Positions 1 to 8,301 of a stretch of DNA of 34,044 bases are shown piece by piece; position 1 is the first letter of the stretch; each line of letters starts with the position of its first letter. The DNA comes from Betaproteobacteria bacterium (lineage in GTDB: Bacteria > Pseudomonadota > Gammaproteobacteria > Burkholderiales > Burkholderiaceae_A): contig RFRK01000005.1 in the NCBI GenBank assembly GCA_009924525.1, forward strand, positions 1 through 34,044, written 5' to 3'. The notes below the pieces were generated by a model. It did no database searches. It was not told the DNA's origin and saw only the letters and a program-made list of their open reading frames with translations. The position numbers and the translations under genes were made by a program.

Positions 1-257
1 TGCAGGATGCGCTGGCCAATATGCGCGGGCGTGCCGTTGACCGATACCCGGCCAGCAAGAATCAGCTCTTCCATCTCCCGGCGTGACCCAACCCCCGCAT
101 CTGCAAGAACCTTGTGAAGTTTCGGCGGATCGTAGTCCAGCCCCACCCGCGAAGGACCATCAATCCGCGGACTCGTGCCCTGTTGCGCGAAAAACGGAAT
201 GGGTTCAGCCTCAACCTCAGGCTCTGCGACGATGACTTCCTGATCCGGCTCACTCAA
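1..257 (-). CDS. rluB: 23S rRNA pseudouridine synthase, RluB-like (N-terminal part; runs off the window start)
   Basis: Manual minus-strand translation gives ...[42 protein letters not shown], an S4 RNA-binding domain typical of RluB/RsuA. Probable TTG start at 257-255 overlaps the scpB stop (TTGA). Missed by the ATG-biased ORF track. Confidence 0.8.
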   Translation of the reverse strand, partial: MSEPDQEVIVAEPEVEAEPIPFFAQQGTSPRIDGPSRVGLDYDPPKLHKVLADAGVGSRREMEELILAGRVSVNGTPAHIGQRIL

Positions 258-817
258 GATGCAGTCTCCGATAAGCCTGGCAGCAGACTTGCTGCAGTGT
301 CACTCCAATTCGCATCTAAAGCGGGTAACTCTTCAAGCGACCTGAGTCCGAGGTCATCAAGAAAATGTCGCGTGGTCGCATAAAGCGCCGGCCGGCCAGG
401 CGCGTCACGATGTCCGATGGCCTCAATCCAGCCCCGATCCTCCAGCGATTTGATGACCTGTGTGGCCACAGCAACACCGCGAATATCCTCAATATCACCA
501 CGGGTCACTGGCTGGCGATAGGCAATGATGGCGAGTGTCTCCATGGTTGCCCGCGAATACCGCGGTGGTTTTTCATTTTTTAACTTATCCAAATACTCAC
601 GCATCTCAGGACGCGTCTGGAACCGCCATCCGGAGGCCAATGGCACCAGTTCCACGCCGCGGCCGACCCACTCGCGCTGCAAATCTTCTAGCAGCAGGCG
701 AATCGTGTCTGCGTCGAGTTCGTCATCAAAGAGCCGTCTTAGTTCGGACACCGGCATAGGTTCGGTGTGAGCGAGCAAGGCAGCCTCAAGTACTTGTTTG
801 GCTAGGGCCGTATTCAT
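254..817 (-). CDS. scpB: segregation and condensation protein B (ScpB)
   Basis: 187 aa ORF; ScpB-like winged-helix sequence ([32 protein letters not shown]); adjacent to rluB as is common. Confidence 0.92.
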   Translation of the reverse strand: MNTALAKQVLEAALLAHTEPMPVSELRRLFDDELDADTIRLLLEDLQREWVGRGVELVPLASGWRFQTRPEMREYLDKLKNEKPPRYSRATMETLAIIAYRQPVTRGDIEDIRGVAVATQVIKSLEDRGWIEAIGHRDAPGRPALYATTRHFLDDLGLRSLEELPALDANWSDTAASLLPGLSETAS

Positions 818-834
818 AAATAAAAGCGTTGTGG

Positions 835-922
835 CGGAGAGAGGGGGATTCGAACCCCCGATGGGCTATTAACCCATACACGCTTTCCAGGCGTGCGACT
901 TAAACCACTCATCCATCTCTCC
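835..922 (-). tRNA. tRNA-Ser (anticodon GGA); CCA appears encoded at 834-832
   Basis: Reverse complement GGAGAGATGGATGAGTGGTTTAAGTCGCACGCCTGGAAAGCGTGTATGGGTTAATAGCCCATCGGGGGTTCGAATCCCCCTCTCTCCG-CCA: acceptor stem, long variable arm, T-loop GTTCGAATC, anticodon loop CTGGAAA. Confidence 0.95.
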
Positions 923-995
923 GCGAGAGGAAGACAAGCCGCAGCCCGGAAGTATTCTGGCTAGGCAGGTTCAGCGCGAGGAAGTGTAACAGAGA

Positions 996-1017
996 CCGAG
1001 GGTGTCCATACCCTCGG
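996..1017 (-). terminator. strong inverted repeat just downstream of acs, candidate terminator or 3' stem-loop
   Basis: Perfect 8-bp stem CCGAGGGT-N6-ACCCTCGG, 7 nt past the acs stop. No clean U-tract follows (TCTCTGTT on the minus strand). Confidence 0.5.
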
Positions 1018-1024
1018 CCAGCCC

Positions 1025-3004
1025 TCATGCCGACTGCTTAAGCTGATCAAGAATTGCCGGATTCTCAAGGGTCGAGGTGTCCTGAGTGATCTCCTCTCCC
1101 TTGGCAAGTGTGCGCAGCAGCCTGCGCATAATCTTGCCGGAACGCGTCTTGGGAAGGTTGTCGCCGAAACGAATCTCCTTCGGCTTGGCAATGGGTCCAA
1201 TCTCCTTGCCCACCCAGTTCCTCAGATCGGTTGCAATTTTTTTGGCCTCATCACCCGCGGGCCGCGCTGACTTCAAGACGACAAAGGCCACCACGGCCTC
1301 CCCCGTTGTGTCATCGGGCCGGCCCACGACCGCCGCCTCAGCAACTATGGGATTGGCAACCAGTGCAGACTCAATTTCCATCGTCCCCATGCGATGGCCC
1401 GAGACGTTGAGCACGTCATCAATACGGCCCATGATCGTGAAGTAGCCAGTGTCTTTATCGCGAATCGCACCATCGCCTGCGAGATAGAGTCGGCCGCCGA
1501 GTTCTTCGGGGTAATAGCTTTTCACAAAACGATCGGGATCTCCCCAGATCGTGCGAATCATCGATGGCCAGGGCTTTTTTACCACCAGAATTCCACCCTG
1601 CCCATTTGGAACATCACTACCAGCCTCATCAACAATCGCTGCCTGAATACCCGGAAATGGCAACGTGCAGGAGCCGGGCACTAGGGGAGTTGCACCAGGC
1701 ATCGGCGTAATCATGTGGCCACCGGTCTCGGTCTGCCAGAAGGTGTCTACGATCGGGCAGCGGCCGCCACCCACATGGTTGTAGTACCACATCCATGCCT
1801 CTGGATTGATCGGCTCCCCCACTGAGCCCAGCAGCCTCAAAGAATTCAAGTTGTAGTTCTTTGGCGCAGTCGCAGGATTGGCCTCATTGGCTTTGATCAA
1901 AGAACGAATTGCAGTGGGTGCGGTATAGAAAATCGAGACCTTATGGTCCTGAATCATTTTCCAAAACCGTCCGGCATCCGGATAGGTAGGCACACCCTCA
2001 AAAATAATTTCGGTTGCGCCGCAGGCTAATGGGCCATAGGTAATATAAGTGTGGCCGGTCACCCAACCGATATCCGCAGTGCACCAGAAAACATCGCTGT
2101 GCTGGATATCAAAGGTGTACTTCATCGTGAGAATGGCATGCAGCAGATAGCCCGCTGAAGAATGCTGCACTCCTTTTGGCTTACCTGTAGAGCCCGAGGT
2201 GTACAGAATGAATAAAGGATGCTCGGCCTCGACCCACTCAGGCTCACACGACTCGGACTGACCCTTGCAGATGTCATCCATGTAGACATCCCGCCCCGCG
2301 GTCATCGGAATATTGCCGCCCGTGCGGCGATAGACAATCACATGCTTTACAGCTTCGCAGCCGCCAAGGCTGATGGCTTCATCGACAGCGGGCTTTAATG
2401 GGATTGCTTTTCCACCTCGGCACTGCTCGTCTGCAGCAATGATGAGCGTGGCGCCCGCATCCACCACCCGCTCCTGAAGACTCTTAGCGGAGAACCCACC
2501 AAACACCACTGAATGAATCACCCCGAGTCGTGCGCAGGCCTGCATCGCCACGACACCCTCGACAGACATCGGCATGTAAATCAGAGCACGGTCGCCCTTT
2601 TTGTAGCCCATCGACTTGATCGCATTTGCAAGCCGGCAGACCTGCTGATGCAGCTGCCTGTAGGTAGCTTTAGTAACCTTGCCGTCGTCGGCCTCGAAAA
2701 TCAGTGCAACACGATCGCCGTGACCTGCCTCGAGATGCCGATCAAGACAGTTGTAGGACACATTGAGCATGCCATCGTCAAACCACTTATAAAACGGCGC
2801 TTTGCTCTCATCTAGGGCCCGAGTAAACGGTTTTTTCCAAATGATTTCTTCGCGGGCTTGTTTGGCCCAGAATTCGGCATAGTTGGCCTCGGCCTCTTTG
2901 CACATCGCCTGATAGGCCTGCATGCTGCCCAGTCGGGCCTTGGCGGCGAACTCTTTAGGCGGAGGAAATACGCGGGACTCGTGAAGTACCGATTCAATTG
3001 CCAT
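1025..3004 (-). CDS. acs: acetyl-coenzyme A synthetase
   Basis: 659 aa; AMP-binding motif [11 protein letters not shown] and C-terminal [11 protein letters not shown] lysine motif; SD-like GGGAGC upstream. Confidence 0.97.
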   Translation of the reverse strand: MAIESVLHESRVFPPPKEFAAKARLGSMQAYQAMCKEAEANYAEFWAKQAREEIIWKKPFTRALDESKAPFYKWFDDGMLNVSYNCLDRHLEAGHGDRVALIFEADDGKVTKATYRQLHQQVCRLANAIKSMGYKKGDRALIYMPMSVEGVVAMQACARLGVIHSVVFGGFSAKSLQERVVDAGATLIIAADEQCRGGKAIPLKPAVDEAISLGGCEAVKHVIVYRRTGGNIPMTAGRDVYMDDICKGQSESCEPEWVEAEHPLFILYTSGSTGKPKGVQHSSAGYLLHAILTMKYTFDIQHSDVFWCTADIGWVTGHTYITYGPLACGATEIIFEGVPTYPDAGRFWKMIQDHKVSIFYTAPTAIRSLIKANEANPATAPKNYNLNSLRLLGSVGEPINPEAWMWYYNHVGGGRCPIVDTFWQTETGGHMITPMPGATPLVPGSCTLPFPGIQAAIVDEAGSDVPNGQGGILVVKKPWPSMIRTIWGDPDRFVKSYYPEELGGRLYLAGDGAIRDKDTGYFTIMGRIDDVLNVSGHRMGTMEIESALVANPIVAEAAVVGRPDDTTGEAVVAFVVLKSARPAGDEAKKIATDLRNWVGKEIGPIAKPKEIRFGDNLPKTRSGKIMRRLLRTLAKGEEITQDTSTLENPAILDQLKQSA

Positions 3005-3133
3005 GTTGTCTGCTCCCTCGCTGATGGACTTAGCGGTTTAGAATTCTTATGTTGCGGCGCGACAAGAGCTCGAGTGGCTCTATAGGGTTGTGCGCCTGCT
3101 TCTAAAATCTACAGCAAAACAGGGAGTTCTGCC

Positions 3134-4648
3134 ATGGCCGCGATCCGACAAGATGACTTTATCCAGAGCATTGCCGATGCTTTTCAATTCATCAGCTATT
3201 ACCACCCGCTGGACTATATCCAGGCTTTAGGCAGTGCTTATGAGCGCGAGCAGAGCCCAGCCGCGAAAGACGCGATTGCCCAGATCCTGACCAATAGCCG
3301 GATGAGCGCTGAAGGCAGACGGCCGATCTGCCAAGACACCGGCATCGCCACGGTATTTTTGAAAGTCGGCATGAACACCCGATGGGAAGGCGCCACGATG
3401 ACCATCAGCGAGATGGTCAATGAGGGGGTGCGTCAGGCCTATGGCAATAAAGACAATGTGCTGCGGGCCTCAGTGCTGGCCGACCCCGCGGGCAGCCGAA
3501 AAAATACCCGAGATAACACGCCGGCAGTGATCCATTACGACATCGTGGCGGGCGATGGGGTCGAAGTGATCTGCGCTGCCAAAGGTGGCGGCTCCGAAGC
3601 CAAAAGTAAACTCGTCATGCTCAACCCCAGTGATTCAATCGTGGACTGGGTAGTAAAGACCGTACCCACGATGGGCGCAGGCTGGTGCCCACCAGGAATT
3701 TTAGGCATCGGCATTGGCGGTACGCCAGAGAAAGCCGCCCTGCTTGCGAAAGAGGCCTTAATGGATCCTGTCGATATGCCAGCGTTATTAAAACGCGGGG
3801 CACGCAATCGCATCGAGGAGCTGCGCATCGAGCTTTACAACAAAGTGAATGCATTGGGTATTGGAGCACAGGGGCTCGGCGGACTCACCACTGTGGTTGA
3901 TGTGAAAATTTTGGACTACCCCACGCACGCCGCCAATCTTCCGGTGGCCATGATTCCCAATTGCGCAGCCACTCGGCATGTTCACTTTCATCTTGATGGC
4001 TCTGGCCCTGCCCACCTTGAGCCGCCGGCCCTGGAAGACTGGCCCAAAGTATCGTGGTCACCCGATGTCGAAAAATCAAAGCGCGTTAACTTGGAGTCAC
4101 TCACTGCTGAGGAAGTGGCCTCCTGGAAACCGGGCCAGACCCTACTGCTGAACGGAAAAATGCTGACTGGCCGCGATGCGGCGCATAAACGCATCGCGGA
4201 CATGCTGGCTAAGGGCGAAAAGCTTCCAGTCGACTTCACCAATCGTGTGATTTATTACGTCGGTCCTGTGGATCCCGTGCGTGATGAGATCGTCGGCCCT
4301 GCCGGGCCAACTACCGCAACCCGGATGGATAAATTTACCGAAACTATGCTCGCGAAAACAGGACTGATCGCGATGATCGGCAAGGCTGAACGCGGCCCGG
4401 AGGCGATCGAGGCGATCCGGCGACACAAGTCAGCCTATCTGATGGCGGTCGGAGGCGCTGCCTATCTGGTGAGCAAGGCCATTCGGTCCGCCCGCGTGGT
4501 GGGCTTTGAGGACCTCGGCATGGAGGCGATCTATGAATTTGAAGTCAAAGATATGCCGGTGACTGTCGCGGTGGACTCCTCGGGTACTTCGGTCCATGAG
4601 ACCGGTCCAAAGGAGTGGAAAATTAAAATCGAAAAGATGGCGGCGTGA
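3134..4648 (+). CDS. fumA: fumarate hydratase, class I (Fe-S dependent)
   Basis: 504 aa; class I fumarase features (RPICQDTGIATVFLKVGM, AAKGGGSEAKSKLVMLNPSDS, GIGIGGTPEKAALLAKEAL); SD GGGAG upstream. Confidence 0.93.
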   Translation: MAAIRQDDFIQSIADAFQFISYYHPLDYIQALGSAYEREQSPAAKDAIAQILTNSRMSAEGRRPICQDTGIATVFLKVGMNTRWEGATMTISEMVNEGVRQAYGNKDNVLRASVLADPAGSRKNTRDNTPAVIHYDIVAGDGVEVICAAKGGGSEAKSKLVMLNPSDSIVDWVVKTVPTMGAGWCPPGILGIGIGGTPEKAALLAKEALMDPVDMPALLKRGARNRIEELRIELYNKVNALGIGAQGLGGLTTVVDVKILDYPTHAANLPVAMIPNCAATRHVHFHLDGSGPAHLEPPALEDWPKVSWSPDVEKSKRVNLESLTAEEVASWKPGQTLLLNGKMLTGRDAAHKRIADMLAKGEKLPVDFTNRVIYYVGPVDPVRDEIVGPAGPTTATRMDKFTETMLAKTGLIAMIGKAERGPEAIEAIRRHKSAYLMAVGGAAYLVSKAIRSARVVGFEDLGMEAIYEFEVKDMPVTVAVDSSGTSVHETGPKEWKIKIEKMAA

Positions 4649-4652
4649 TCGG

Positions 4653-5054
4653 CTAAAGCGCAGAGATTCCAGCCTTGGCGATTTGTGCGTCTTCGCTAGA
4701 TTTCACCGCCGAGACCCCCACAGCTCCGATACAGTGGCCCTCTACCAAAATCGGCACACCGCCTTCAAGCATCGCTTCTAGCTCAGGCACCGATAGAAAC
4801 GACGTCCTGCCCTGATTGATTACCTCCTCATAGATTTTCGACTCGCGGCGACCCATCGCGGCAGTCTTGGCTTTCTGAGGTGCAATGTAGGCCGAGATGG
4901 CTGGCGCGCCATCCAAGCGCTTTAGCCAAAGCAGATGGCCGCCCTCGTCGCAGATCGCGATCGATACATTCCATCCGTTCTTTTTTGCCTCGGCAACCGC
5001 TGCATCCCCGATACGCTGAACATCTTCCTCGGTCAGAACAGGGCGTTGAATCAT
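4653..5054 (-). CDS. GlcG/HbpS-like (DUF336) heme-binding family protein
   Basis: The 237 aa ORF begins antisense to the NlpC gene. The conserved part starts MIQRPVLTEEDVQRIGDAAVAEAKKNGWNVSIAICDEGGHLLWLKRLDGA, with AAGGAG SD just upstream of 5054. Confidence 0.85.
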   Translation of the reverse strand: MIQRPVLTEEDVQRIGDAAVAEAKKNGWNVSIAICDEGGHLLWLKRLDGAPAISAYIAPQKAKTAAMGRRESKIYEEVINQGRTSFLSVPELEAMLEGGVPILVEGHCIGAVGVSAVKSSEDAQIAKAGISAL

Positions 5055-5085
5055 GATGGCTCCTTGATATCTGATAATGCATTGC

Positions 5086-5637
5086 ATGATAGCCGACCGA
5101 CTTTTGATTGCCGCTGCGGCACTGCCGCTTCTGCTGTTGATCGGCTGTGCAGGCACGCCAAAGCCTGCGCCCTTGGCGGCCCCGCCTTCCTGGCGTGCAG
5201 AGGCCCAGGTCGGTGCCTTCATACAGCCACCCCCCGGCATGTCGCGTGACCAGGCCGTGTCAGAAATCACCTCCCGATCGGTGCTGCTACTGGGCACACC
5301 GTATCGCCTCGGCGGCAGCTCGCCAGCGGAGGGCCTAGACTGCTCAGGGCTGGTTGCCCATGTCATTCAAGAGGCTTTTCGAGTCCGCTTCCCCCGGACC
5401 ACCGAGGAGCAGGCCATGGTGGGAGCGCCCATTCCAATGCACGCCCTTGCACCCGGAGACCTGGTTTTTTTCAATACCGCTGGCAGGCCCAATTCCCATG
5501 TAGGGGTCTATCTCGGTGAGCGACGCTTTGTGCATGCGCCGACCTCTCGCGGTGTTGTAAGAATCGAATCGCTTACTCAGGCTTACTGGGCGAAACGATT
5601 CGATCAGGCCCGACGTGTTATTGCCCGGACGGAGTAA
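5086..5637 (+). CDS. NlpC/P60 family cysteine peptidase, probable lipoprotein
   Basis: NlpC/P60 signature LDCSGLVAHVIQEAF, HVGVYLG and FVHAPTSRGVVRIE; signal peptide with lipobox LLIGC. Start at 5086 (MIADRLL) preferred over 5077. Confidence 0.88.
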   Translation: MIADRLLIAAAALPLLLLIGCAGTPKPAPLAAPPSWRAEAQVGAFIQPPPGMSRDQAVSEITSRSVLLLGTPYRLGGSSPAEGLDCSGLVAHVIQEAFRVRFPRTTEEQAMVGAPIPMHALAPGDLVFFNTAGRPNSHVGVYLGERRFVHAPTSRGVVRIESLTQAYWAKRFDQARRVIARTE

Positions 5638-6547
5638 GCTTTAGTCGCTTCCTCAAATCAGCGACTATCGACATCGCGGCCTTCTCGCCCTCGAGAATGG
5701 CAATATTTCGAGCGGAAAAATCGGTGCCACGAATCTGGCCGATTGCGGGGCGAATCACAAAATCCGCTGCGGCTAACTCATATTGACCAATTCGGCTGCC
5801 CATGATGGTAAACGTCTGCAGCAAAACATCGAGCGTGCCACCAACCTCCTGGTTACGTGGCCTTGCAGAGATATCAACGGCCAGCACAACATCCGCACCA
5901 AGCCTGCGGGCAATCGCTACCGGAACGGGATGCGTCAGACCGCCATCAACATAGTCACGATCGGCGATTCTCACAGGACTGAAAATGCCAGGTACCGCGC
6001 TGGAGGCCCTGACCGCAGTCCCTACATCGCCGCGCTGAAAGACCATTGGCTCACCGGAACGCAGATCAGTAGCAACGATTGCAAGCGGCCGCTTTAGCCG
6101 CTCAATTGGCTGCTGCCTTAACTGCTGATTCACATAAGCCGCCAGAGCCTCGCCCTTCAGCAAACCGCGGCTGCCGATAGTCCAGTCAGCAAACGTGCTC
6201 TCATCAAGCGCCAAACCAAGCCGCTGCAACTCGAATGCATCCACACCCGACGCATACAGCGCACCCACAAGGCTTCCAGCGCTGGTTCCCACAATCAAAT
6301 CGGGAACAATGCCATTGGCCTCCAGCACTTTGATCACACCGATATGGGCAAAGCCACGCGCCGCCCCACCCCCAAGCACTAGGGCAAATTTCTCTCGCCG
6401 ATCCGTCGGCGCAGGCGCGGGCGCCGCACAGCCCGCCAACAGACAGCCCCCAAGTACCGCCAACAGCAGCTGGCGCCGCTGCTGCAAAGACTGTCCCGCT
6501 GTATATGGCAAGGCTATCGAAGCACTCTGTTCAGCTTTCATTCGCAT
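5618..6547 (-). CDS. patatin-like phospholipase family protein (RssA-like), probable lipoprotein
   Basis: GGGAARGFAHIGVIKVLEANGIVPDLIVGTSAGSLVGALYASG (GXSXG nucleophile) and DGG (YVDGG) motif; N-terminal lipobox LLAGC. Confidence 0.9.
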   Translation of the reverse strand: MRMKAEQSASIALPYTAGQSLQQRRQLLLAVLGGCLLAGCAAPAPAPTDRREKFALVLGGGAARGFAHIGVIKVLEANGIVPDLIVGTSAGSLVGALYASGVDAFELQRLGLALDESTFADWTIGSRGLLKGEALAAYVNQQLRQQPIERLKRPLAIVATDLRSGEPMVFQRGDVGTAVRASSAVPGIFSPVRIADRDYVDGGLTHPVPVAIARRLGADVVLAVDISARPRNQEVGGTLDVLLQTFTIMGSRIGQYELAAADFVIRPAIGQIRGTDFSARNIAILEGEKAAMSIVADLRKRLKLTPSGQ

Positions 6548-7457
6548 CAGTTTGAATTAAAAAATCACGAACCACGGTAATTTGTTCCGCATGCATCAAG
6601 CTCGGCGCATGGCCGACGCCAGCAAACTCAACCACTCTCGGCCTTGGTCCGCGGGCTGCCATCTGTTGGGCAACATCACGGCTCAACAGATCACTTTCGG
6701 CGCCGCGAAGCAAAAGCGTTGGGCATCGAACCTGGTCATACAGGGGCCACATGCTTAAATCCTCGGGCATCTGGCCTGCTGCCGCCTGGGCGCCATAGGC
6801 CTGCCGAAAGGGCGCCGCAATCGCCGGGTCATAGTGAAGCCGCGTGCGTCCATCGGGCTGCACAACCACCACCGAATCAATCAGCTGCTGCCACTGAGCC
6901 TCGGAGTGCGGTCCAAAACTCGCAAAGACCATTCTTAAAAATGCACTGGCCTGGGCGTAGGAATCAAATTCGGTCTTCACGCCAACATAGGCTGCGATTC
7001 TGCCCAGCGCAGCACCGCTTAAGACAGCTCCCACATCGTTTAAGACCAGCCGCTCAACTGGCGACTGCTCCAGTGCAGCCAGCGACATTCCAATTAATCC
7101 ACCCATGGATGTGCCGACCCACTTGACACGATCGACATTTAATCGCGCAATCAGGGTCACCATATCTGCGGCGTATTGGGGCACCCCATAGAGCATTGGA
7201 TTTCTAAGCCATGAGGACTGACCCCGGCCCACCACGTCGGGGCAGACCACGCGAAAACGATCTGACAAGGCCCGTGCAAGATCCTGAAAATCCTCGCTCA
7301 CCCGTGTCAGCCCGTGCACGCAAATGACGACATCTGTATTTTGTGGGTCGCCCCATTCTTGATAAGCCATGCGATGCAGGCCTGCCGTACTGATGCACGA
7401 CACTGAGCCCCGCCGGGGCCCGACAGCACCTTGCTCGCTAAGCTTTATCATTGCCAT
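6531..7457 (-). CDS. alpha/beta hydrolase
   Basis: 308 aa; CVHGLTR oxyanion region, GTSMGG nucleophile elbow, C-terminal GVGHAPSL histidine. Confidence 0.9.
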   Translation of the reverse strand: MAMIKLSEQGAVGPRRGSVSCISTAGLHRMAYQEWGDPQNTDVVICVHGLTRVSEDFQDLARALSDRFRVVCPDVVGRGQSSWLRNPMLYGVPQYAADMVTLIARLNVDRVKWVGTSMGGLIGMSLAALEQSPVERLVLNDVGAVLSGAALGRIAAYVGVKTEFDSYAQASAFLRMVFASFGPHSEAQWQQLIDSVVVVQPDGRTRLHYDPAIAAPFRQAYGAQAAAGQMPEDLSMWPLYDQVRCPTLLLRGAESDLLSRDVAQQMAARGPRPRVVEFAGVGHAPSLMHAEQITVVRDFLIQTDANES

Positions 7458-7498
7458 GAATTGATCCTAACACCCTCTCGTCATCCAAAGGAGTACTC

Positions 7499-8296
7499 AT
7501 GTCGGAGTCAAAACCTCACCGCTCGAAAGTCGCCCTTGTCACCGGCTCCACCAGTGGTATCGGCCTGGGGATCGCGCGGGCCCTTGCCGATCAAGGCGCT
7601 GACATCATGCTGAACGGCTTTGGTGAGCCTGCCGCCATCAGCAGCCTGGTCACCGAGCTATCAACGCGCTATGGCGTGCGCGTACTCCACCATGGTGCAG
7701 ATATGAGCAAGCCCTCTGAAATCGAGGACATGATTCGATCCACCGAATCAAAACTGGGAAGAATCGATTTTCTAATCAACAACGCCGGCATTCAGCATGT
7801 CTCGGCCGTAGAGACGTTTCCGGTAGAACGCTGGGATGCCATCATTGCAATTAATCTTTCATCAGCCTTTCACACCACACGCTGCGCGCTTCCCGGCATG
7901 AGAAAACGGGGCTTTGGTCGTATCGTAAATATCGCCTCGGCGCATGGGCTTGTGGCCTCGGCCAATAAAAGTGCTTACGTTGCCGCCAAGCATGGACTTG
8001 TGGGCCTGACAAAATCCGTTGCGCTCGAATGCGCCACCACAGCCATCACGTGTAATGCAATCTGCCCGGGCTGGGTACTCACGCCACTGGTACAAAAACA
8101 AGTTGATGCCCGAGCCGGTGAAAAGAAGATCTCCAACGAAGATGCCAAGCGAGAGCTGCTCGCAGAAAAGCAGCCCTCCGGAGAATTCGTAACGCCCGAG
8201 CAGTTAGGGCAGCTGGCTGTATTTCTGTGCTCAGAGGCTGCAGCACAGGTGCGCGGTGTGGCCTGGGCAATGGATGGGGGCTGGACCGCGCAGTAA
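7499..8296 (+). CDS. bdhA: 3-hydroxybutyrate dehydrogenase-like SDR
   Basis: 265 aa; TGSTSGIGLGIA, NNAGIQHVSAVETFP, YVAAKHGLVGLTK, CPGWVLTPLVQKQ typical of D-3-hydroxybutyrate dehydrogenase; strong SD AAAGGAG. Confidence 0.9.
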   Translation: MSESKPHRSKVALVTGSTSGIGLGIARALADQGADIMLNGFGEPAAISSLVTELSTRYGVRVLHHGADMSKPSEIEDMIRSTESKLGRIDFLINNAGIQHVSAVETFPVERWDAIIAINLSSAFHTTRCALPGMRKRGFGRIVNIASAHGLVASANKSAYVAAKHGLVGLTKSVALECATTAITCNAICPGWVLTPLVQKQVDARAGEKKISNEDAKRELLAEKQPSGEFVTPEQLGQLAVFLCSEAAAQVRGVAWAMDGGWTAQ

Positions 8297-8301
8297 CACT
8301 A

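Noticed and set aside
5055-5366. N-terminal extension of the 237 aa GlcG-like ORF
   Set aside because: Antisense to the NlpC/P60 CDS; the conserved domain and SD place the start at 5054.
6644-7126. 160 aa plus-strand ORF
   Set aside because: Antisense to the alpha/beta hydrolase; low-complexity composition, no domain.
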